A stretch of 64,000 bases of DNA from Elysia chlorotica (lineage: Eukaryota > Mollusca > Gastropoda > Plakobranchidae): NCBI GenBank assembly GCA_003991915.1, contig RQTK01000006.1, positions 231,520 to 295,519 on the forward strand, in the 5' to 3' direction. Positions within the stretch are counted from its first letter, which is position 1. Each line of letters begins with the position of its first letter. The position numbers and the translations under genes are program-made. The notes beneath the pieces are model-generated. The model did no database searches. It was not told where the DNA came from and saw only the letters and a list, made by a program, of their open reading frames with translations. Below are positions 56,392-64,000 of this stretch, in pieces.

Positions 56392-57750
56392 ATGTCTGAG
56401 GAACCGGACTTCGACTCTGACGCTGGCGAAATCTACGTGCCTGATTCGGATGAGCTGCGGTTCGGATCCCTAACCCAGACCGGTCTGGTCACGTGCATTA
56501 TAGTGGGTATCATTGCCCTGGTGGGAGTCATCGGCAACGGCCTCATGCTGCGCGCCTACATCAAGTATAAGAAGCTACGCACCAACTTTTATACAGTGTT
56601 CTGCTCTATTAGCATCGCAGACACAGTGTTTTTGCTCGTGTGTGCTCCCACCTACATAAACTCAGCTATCAAACTGTATTACCACCGACTGACAGAATCA
56701 GAAATTCGCTGGTGCAGATTGAGCTTCTATGTGATGGACGCCGCCAACTTTACGTCTGCCTATCTGCTGGTCGTGCTCACCGTCCTCAGAGCTATCATGC
56801 TCACCAGCAGAAATGTCAGGCGCCAGCCCAAGCCGTTCCATCTGGTGGTTCTCAGCTGTGCCATATATGTGATTGCTTTTGCTTCCTCTATCCCCATCTT
56901 AACCGCTAGTGATCCTGTTGGAGGTGGATGTAAATTTGAAGGGGTTTATGATGGTGAACATAGTGAGGTAGAGGAATGGATGAAAAGTCTGTTTTCTGTA
57001 TTTCTCCCCCTGGGTTTGATGCTTATTGTGCACTTTGTCGCTCACAAATTAAGTAAACGGTATTTTTCCGACAGTTACTCACCCAGGGAGAGAGAGAAAT
57101 CTCGTCTTGTGATAACTATTGTTGCAGCATTTACAATTTGCCAACTCCCCAACAGAATAGCAAGCCTGTATTTTACATCCACTTATGATCTTACCAAGAT
57201 GAATATTGACTTCGATAAGCTGTATCAGTTACAAAACATGAAGCGTTACTTGTCGTGTATCTGGTTTCTAGACAAGGCCATAAGACCAATTCTCTACTCG
57301 AAGCTTGCGTCGGACCTGTGTGAAGCTTTTGACGAGGTTATAAACTGCGCGTACTGCGCGAGGGCTTCCTTGCAGCGGCCAATGTTCGACCAGCGAGAGA
57401 GCCCACACGTGACCGCTGTGGTCCGGCCGAACCACGTGATCGAACACGTGAGCAACAGCGCGCCAGACCTGGCCGTCACGCACACCGACACCCAGGCGAC
57501 CCTCATAGAGAACGTGGAGGTCTACAGCGACCGCGGCGGCGAGGTGCCGGACGAGGGCTACGGGGACTCCAACTGTTCCGCGAGCGCGGGCAGCAGCGAG
57601 GAGGCGCACGCTGATCATGCCGGTATCGACTGTGACGGGCGCGAAGTGAGGCGGCTCATGTCCACATCTTCCTCCTCTTCAGCCACATCACATACGCCCT
57701 TGGTGCTTCGAGGAAACTACGATGACGTTGATGAGGACGATGTTGTCTAG
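56392..57750 (+). CDS. class A-like G-protein-coupled receptor, orphan
   Basis: Single-exon frame of 452 codons. The upstream 'ccattttttctccag' is a good acceptor, so the ATG at 56329 inside its pyrimidine tract is unlikely. ATGs at 56380 and 56392 remain; the latter has A at -3. Residues 1-30 are acidic and extracellular. Seven hydrophobic segments follow at about 31-55, 66-88, 105-130, 148-168, 196-218, 235-260 and 280-303. Conserved: Asn in 'GVIGNG' (TM1), Asp in 'SIADT' (TM2), and a Cys before TM3 that can pair with the Cys in 'GGGCKFEG' (loop 2). Degenerate: DRY reads LRA, CWxP reads CQLP, NPxxY reads RPILY, and the TM4 Trp is missing. The 140-residue tail is acidic with a Ser/Thr cluster and ends 'EDDVV'. 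The ligand is unknown; a peptide or lineage-specific orphan receptor is plausible. Acts at the plasma membrane. Confidence 0.85.
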   Translation: MSEEPDFDSDAGEIYVPDSDELRFGSLTQTGLVTCIIVGIIALVGVIGNGLMLRAYIKYKKLRTNFYTVFCSISIADTVFLLVCAPTYINSAIKLYYHRLTESEIRWCRLSFYVMDAANFTSAYLLVVLTVLRAIMLTSRNVRRQPKPFHLVVLSCAIYVIAFASSIPILTASDPVGGGCKFEGVYDGEHSEVEEWMKSLFSVFLPLGLMLIVHFVAHKLSKRYFSDSYSPREREKSRLVITIVAAFTICQLPNRIASLYFTSTYDLTKMNIDFDKLYQLQNMKRYLSCIWFLDKAIRPILYSKLASDLCEAFDEVINCAYCARASLQRPMFDQRESPHVTAVVRPNHVIEHVSNSAPDLAVTHTDTQATLIENVEVYSDRGGEVPDEGYGDSNCSASAGSSEEAHADHAGIDCDGREVRRLMSTSSSSSATSHTPLVLRGNYDDVDEDDVV

Positions 57751-57925
57751 GGAATCGGCCGCTAATGATGTTGGCTGAGGAATCGCCCACCAAAGATGAT
57801 GTTGTCGAGGAAATCGTACACTTAGGGTGGCGACATTATCTAGTGAATCGTACACTTAGGGTGGCGAAGTTTACTGGGAAATTGTCCACGGAGGATGGCA
57901 ATGTTAACTGGGGAATCTCCGACTG
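57735..57925 (+). repeat. degenerate 40-48 bp tandem repeat over the receptor stop codon
   Basis: Repeated elements of the form 'gatgttgtctagggaatcg', 'tgttggctgaggaatcgcc', 'gatgttgtcgaggaaatcg', 'attatctagtgaatcg' and 'tgttaactggggaatc', with 'tacacttagggtggcga' twice. Confidence 0.6.
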
Positions 57926-57929
57926 ATTT

Positions 57930-60900
57930 CTGCGCTCCACGTGTCCACGCATCTTGCATGAGGGTTTGGGTTGTGCAGTGTGTATCGTGTACACAGTGTT
58001 ATTAATGAATCTTCTATTTCACTTGGTAGTGATGACGTTTCTCACACTTAGCTTAAGGACAACTGAACTTCCTATATGAGTGGCTCGACAGGCCTGGGCA
58101 AAGAAACATTCTTACCTTCATGGAAGACTGTCTTTACCACCAACCATTAGAAATAATTCATTAGAGATTAACCCGTTCCCTTGTGATTTCAAGATTTATA
58201 TCAGATTGTATTCTTTCAAAAGCCACATTGTCTTCTATGACATTTTAATCATTTAAAGTCATGAATTATCAATGAAGTGTCAGGGGTCGTCGGTAAGATA
58301 GAACCTAAATACTATAATTATTTCCAACAGCATACTTTCAACTCTAGTTAACTGAAATTTAGTTTCAGAATGTGTGGGTGGGTGGGGGAGGCGGTTAATT
58401 TTTCTCGGAGATCAGGTAAAATTGTGTCTTATGTGCATAAGATTTGTGCACGCTATACATTTTGGTATAGCTCTTTAAGTTAGTTGGTATTGATTCTTTG
58501 AACACACTGTTTCCTCTTTTTAATCTGTACTTTATAGATGTCTTTGATCTTACTGCTGTGTTAGATTTCAAAAATCAAAGCATTTTCAACCGACTCTAAG
58601 ATCATACCAAGATCAGTTACAGTTCAATTACCATGTAAGAAAATCAAGGCGTCGACTCTCATTGTCTATTTTACCAGAGTTGTTCAATTTTATTTTGACT
58701 AAAAATGGCAGTTCATTTAAAACACATTTGTCTATGTATGTGCAAAATAATGATTTTGAAAAAGATGTCCAGATGTACATTGTATGTATCGGTAAAGTTA
58801 AAGCATGTAATGTTATGTTGGTCTTAATTTGCGTTTTACATCTCATGCTTCTGTATTTCATACAGAGTATTATTTTTTTATGGAATAAGAAAAAAATCCA
58901 TTGCAATTCAAGAATGATGGACTGGTATCTTTCAGCCCATGTTTGTACAATATAACTAAACTCCTATATCTACTGTACGGATCAATATCTTATATTACCT
59001 TTTTTTTAACGAGCCAGCATGTGTGCATGTTCTCATGGTTCATCCTCTCTTTCATAACTCTACCAAATGGCAAATTTCAATTGAGGTTGAGATGAAACAC
59101 ATTTTGCTCAACACGTTGAATATTTTATTTTGAACCTGAACAGACATGTTTTTCTTTCTTCTTTTTTTTTTTTCAATGTATAATTTTGCGTGAATGGATT
59201 AAATCTAGAGTTATATTATATACATATATCATTTCTAGTGAGGTCTCTTCACGTTCATTCCAAAAAGCGACGAAGTAATTTTACCAGAAATTACTTAAAA
59301 AAAGTATTTACCCCCCCCCCCCCCCAATCTTTAAATCTCAAACCAATACGTTTGTAGTGGTGAGCTAGTAACTGCCATCATTTAACCGGACCCCTTTAAA
59401 GATTAAACGTGGGCCAGACTCAATTGAATTAGAAAGTAAAGAGACCTGGACGACTCATGCTCTCTCCATTGTTGTACAGTAATCTAGTAATCTGATACGA
59501 TAGATAAAACACCGCTCACAAACAAGTCGTCTTCCAGGTCGGTAGCTGTTAATCTTCCAATCAATATATTTCGGAGTTCAAGCCAATGATCGTAAAAATG
59601 ATATGTATGGACATTTGATTCGATTCTAAAAGTTAGACCTCTCTAGTAATATTCCTAACCCTAGTGGTGGTAGTGAAGTGAAGTAGCAACATTCACGCAT
59701 CGGGCAGTGCTTACGGACTGGCGTAAATGTCGATAAGCGCTTCAGCGTGCATTTTTTTGTGTTGATATCAGAAAAGCAATTTTACGTCATAGAATATCAT
59801 TATCTTATCTTAATACTGAGACATTGTGCTTTATGCTTCAGTATAAAAATCAATAGTATTATCCTTCGTTGCAGCTTATGTAATTATGTCAAAAAAGTTA
59901 CAGTCTTCCTTCAATGCCTGTAATTTTCCAGTGTACATTTTTGAACGTTACAATTATACATCGTGCCGTATATTATATATATCTTGTTAGGAAAATATAC
60001 ACGCTTCATGTAGCTTTCCAAAGTGCGTAGCTATGTATTTAATAATGTACTGCATTCATGGTCTGAACTGTGAATGATTTGAAAGGCTTATTCTAAAGGG
60101 CCCCATTAATTAGGTGGTATTCTTGTGGTATAGGCTCGAAATTCATCGTTTATTGTTTCACATGGCTTACGTTAGTTATAATCCATTGAGTTCTCTCCTG
60201 GGCTAGAGATCAATTACGGTGACCAACGAGTTTTTATAGTAAAACACGCAGGACTGTCAGTTAAATCAAACAAAAGTAATTACCGTTTTATGTCGTGCGT
60301 CTGGGGTCCAAATTGTGGAATAATAAAAGGCAACCCGGCGACAACTCTTAGGTAAAACAAAAACGATTTTTTGGCCCTGGACTGGAACGAAAAAAACAAC
60401 ACAACAGCAACAATAACAAAAAACCCAGAATAATTTGAGCGAAACATTTCATTGTTAAATAATAAGATTTATCAGTTCCTTGTTTCCCTTTTCTTATTTG
60501 GTCCTAAGTTTATTGAGGTGGGTATGCCCATTTGGCTGTTGTTATTATTACGCCATAAAATGCCCCAAATTCAAGAGACGGGCGTCCTTCTACATCCGCA
60601 ATAACTACACGGTAGCGAGTTGGGTTCAATGGTTTTTCGTTTTTATTGTTCTGCAGTGGTCTTGGTCTTAGATAGTCACAATTTCAGTTATACACAGCCA
60701 TTTAGTTGATAGCGGGCCGCCTCCCCTGTACTCTTGGCTGTAAAGATGTACCGGTGATCACAGGCCTCCCTAGCATCATGAGTTATCTTTCTTCCACTTC
60801 CTGTTGTTTGTTTTTGTTTGTTGTTGTTTGTTTTGTTTTTCCTCAATTATGAGCGCGGTGTTATCGAGCGGGGGCTTCAAGAAAAAGATTTAAGTGTTTA

Positions 60901-61670
60901 CTGCTCAAGTCTATCGGTGATCGTCTAGGTCGGCCTGACCTCGCTGTGTCTCAAGGTGACATTCGTGACACGCGAAGACCCCTATATTTGACCTCGTAAA
61001 CTTGCTCTCCGGACAACAGGACAACCGCTGTTTCTCCTCACCTGAACAAAGGTTGCGTGGGTGTAGCTAGCAGGGTAGCACTTTGAAAAGCAATCTCTTG
61101 CCTTTGTTTTACTAGGTCCGGAGACATAAAGCTGAGTCTGCAATAATATTCTTTGATCTCTCCTTTTGGGTCTGATCATTTATTGGCAAGAATGCTTTTC
61201 CTGAAGCCGACACCGTCTGGGCTCATAGCGTCCGGCGTTAGCGATTCCTAACGAGGAAGTTAGCATGTACATTATTAGGCTCTCCTCCCACGAGAGATTG
61301 ACGACAAAGCTTGATACACTCCAGACCAATTCCATAGATGATTGATTAGATTTACTTTCCTTCAAGTGTAGAGGGTGGAGCAGAATTTAAATGTTTCGAA
61401 CCCGCTCGTTATAATATTCTGCTATCGAGAATCCCAGCGTGGCGCAATGTTAAATCATAGGCTGAGAAGACAGCCAACTACAGCAGCATGGCTTTCTCAG
61501 TGTCACTAACCTTTGGCCTGCATGACCTGAGCGTGGCAGCTTAGCTGCAGCTGGCTGGGTTTATCTTCATGTAGGTCAGACCAAGGAATAGTGTAGATCT
61601 AGTAGTACGTGTAGTGCTGAGTACCGGTACATGTAGTACTAGGCCTAGTAGACAACCGCGTATAACAAAC
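57930..61670 (+). other. receptor 3' flank and intergenic, no gene seen
   Basis: AT-rich. A C-run lies at about 59311. The nearest clear AATAAA downstream of the receptor is at 60322, so the 3' end of the transcript cannot be placed. Confidence 0.35.
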
Positions 61671-61679
61671 CTGCACTCT

Positions 61680-62344
61680 CAGGGTTGCCAGCGCTAGTGA
61701 TTTTTTTTAACTTGATCTAGTGATTTTTTTTAACTTGATCTAGTGATTTTCTGCCAAATCTAGTGAATGATTTTGAAAAAAAGCCTTAATCCAGTGAATT
61801 CTTCAAATAGATTTTTTAAATTATTATTTTTTTCCTCTACTTCTTCGATCTTTTATCCCCTCAATCTCGGAAACATATGGAATAATCCAAAACGCCGCAC
61901 ATGTAGCCTGTTAACGTCGGTCGATAGAGGACAAGATCTCTGACACTGCATTGCAGCGGCACATTGTCAAGCGTGTGATAACAAAAACGAGAAAGGCACG
62001 GAAAGTTAAAAATGAGATGACAGAGCCAGTTGACAATTGACACCAGGAAAGGTGCATAGGTCATAGGCGCGTTTCCATACTTTATTTTACTCTCCTCTCT
62101 TCCTTTTCTGTGTAAGTCTTGAGTGTTTGTTTCAGACTTGATTTTGATTTAAAATTTTCCTTTTTGGCAAGGTAGATTGAAAAAAACAACATTGAAGACC
62201 TTGAGCTCAAGATTTTTTTTTTCAACAAAACTGACGCGTTTTCATTTCACAGTTTTAATGATTCTAGTAATTTTCGAGCCAAATTAGTGAATTTTGGCCT
62301 GCAATCTAGTGCTTTTGAAAAAAAAACCACCACTGGCAACCCTG
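61680..62344. mobile_element. 665-bp TIR element (MITE-like)
   Basis: Ends are 'cagggttgccagcgctagtg' on the left and '...ccactggcaaccctg' on the right, an inverted pair of at least 13 bases that continues into T-runs and diverged 'ctagtgatttt' motifs. Internal sequence near both ends repeats 'tctagtgattttt'-like units. No intact transposase is seen. No target-site duplication is evident. Confidence 0.6.
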
Positions 62345-64000
62345 CTCATATAGCGGTCTCTACATTAAATCACACCCCAAGCATGATATTCAGTCTAAGC
62401 TTATGATTGTAATCGTCCTGCAAGAAGAGCTGTTAAGCAAGAATCGAAATGATGCTCGAGGCTTAGTTTAAGCCTGAGTAATATGATCTTACCATTTAGT
62501 TCAGTAACACTATGTTAAAGGCTTGGGCTGAAGTCATTGCGACCTAGATTCTGATCTAGGTCGCAATTGTTGAAAATAAATGCAACAGATTGAAAGACTA
62601 GAGCTCTATAACTAGAAGTACATGTAGTACACATGCGCAAGTGTCGCAGCTAAGCTGCGGTGCTTTTTCTGGCGATCTTATTTTCTTAACGTTAAACCAG
62701 TGTGAGTGAAAGGTCGCTACTCGCTACCAGATATGTCATCCTGGCATTTCGCGAGGCAGATTCCCAAAACTAGGTCTGATTTAGTACAACCATGTAGTGA
62801 TAATTATACTCTATTTTTATCGTCTATAATAAATTAAAGCATACATCAGTTGTTGTTTATTTCCTACCCTGGGTTCCATGCCTTTTGATGTGTCTCAGAA
62901 ACTGTGGATCAAAATAGGAAGGCCCACCTAGACAGGAAGCGTCAACCCCTGTATTAGGCTGTAAAGATGCTGTGAATTATTGCCCCTACCCCGCTGAGTG
63001 TCTTCGAGTTGAAACTCTTAAGATGATTAAACATTTTTTGCAATCACAAAAAAGAGAGAAAAGCGAAAGTTCAAAGTAGCCGATTTTTAAGTAAATAGAG
63101 TATTTACCGTGTACGAACCTATAGCCCACGAGGGAACTCAGAATGCATGGTTACTTTTGTCTCGTTTTTAGTTTGAATATTGCTCATTTGGATATGAGCT
63201 ATCGTTTATATCACATGGCAATTTTTTGTTATACTGTCTGTTTTTATTATTTTTTTTGTTCTTTTCCTCATAATCTTTGATTATTGGAAATTATCCTCTT
63301 AGGGAAACCTGATCGTTTTTAACGAAAGATTCGCCAAATCTTCCTAGCCCAGGGCATTATAGAGGCTAGCTTCATGCTATTAAAACAACAACAAACATGT
63401 CGCACATGAGAAAGGGCAAAGCTTACCAAAAGATACTACTACTTATTAAATATTTGAAAACAAAATTGGAGGCTAAAAAAAATGGGCCAACACTTTCCAC
63501 GTCATTCTGGAAAAGAATATTATCTCAAAATGATTATATGAAAGTTTTATTTCTCAATCTGTCTTATAGATAGAGATAGGAGTTAGGGTGCGACACTTGT
63601 TTCCCACTCATTGGTATCTTAAGTTAAAAATATATTCCAGAAGAGATTTGTTTTAATGATAAATATAGATTGATAGTTACCTGCCTACTTCATGTTTTAC
63701 TTTAACAAAAAAAAGCCACAACCGAAAAAGAAAAGAAAGAAAAAAAAACACCCCCCCCTTTCAAAATTCAAAGAAAAAAAGCATAATAAAACATGTAAAG
63801 CTCTCAATGCGAGCCTTGTTCCACTCACTCTGTTGAATTCTCTTGAACGCATGTAAACTGTTGCTAATTCCAATGTATTTTTGTATAATCAAAAGAGGCT
63901 CACCCCATGCATAATTCATTTGTTTGGTATTGTACATAAAAGTTTGTGGAAATTCTGTGATTCGGGCTTTTACAAAAGTTGAACTGTAAGATAGTATTTT
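62345..64000 (+). other. intergenic, no gene seen
   Basis: AT-rich sequence with a short C-run near 63751 and no recognised gene. Confidence 0.35.

Noticed and set aside
57268-57618. 116-residue minus-strand frame
   Set aside because: Antisense shadow of the receptor tail in GC-rich sequence.

Overview
This is a 64 kb piece of an animal nuclear genome. Split genes with GT/AG introns, an MBD2/3 gene, tRNA-derived SINEs, several LINE families and very dense simple repeats all point to a metazoan. The repeat style (AGATCT-rich tracts, frequent ACATGTA, RTE-like LINEs) suggests a mollusc, probably a gastropod; this is an inference and no species can be named. Two assembly gaps lie at 16692-16811 and 50272-51231.

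Region 1 (1 to about 13250, + strand): five separate exons, each encoding a pair of C2H2-type zinc fingers with its own stop codon. Each follows a splice acceptor with exactly two bases before the first full codon, so all are interchangeable in phase. This is the layout of alternative 3' exons in the insect lola locus: one upstream constant part (left of the window) that could be spliced to any of several finger pairs. An intron of about 8 kb between exons 3 and 4 holds a 1.6 kb tandem duplication and a decayed LINE.

Region 2 (17036-25080, - strand): a complete 11-exon gene for a 463-residue protein with two N-terminal ubiquitin-like domains, a von Willebrand A domain with an intact DxTGSM motif, and a short C-terminal tail. 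All phases match from start to stop.

Region 3 (about 28640-35190, + strand): an MBD2/3 methyl-CpG-binding protein gene of the NuRD complex, in six recognised coding exons. A start codon abutting a splice donor upstream is a possible first exon. Its 3' flank is partly repeated downstream.

Region 4 (36-49.3 kb): repeat-rich. It holds a LINE whose 5' half is inverted relative to its 3' half (a twin-priming product), a second copy of the same LINE family, an RNase H-bearing LINE tail, SINEs, foldback repeats and one possible orphan terminal exon.

Region 5 (49.3-64 kb): one strong gene, a class A-like G-protein-coupled receptor encoded in a single large exon (56392-57750, +) with several degenerate family motifs. 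The rest is non-coding apart from a TIR-flanked element at 61680-62344.
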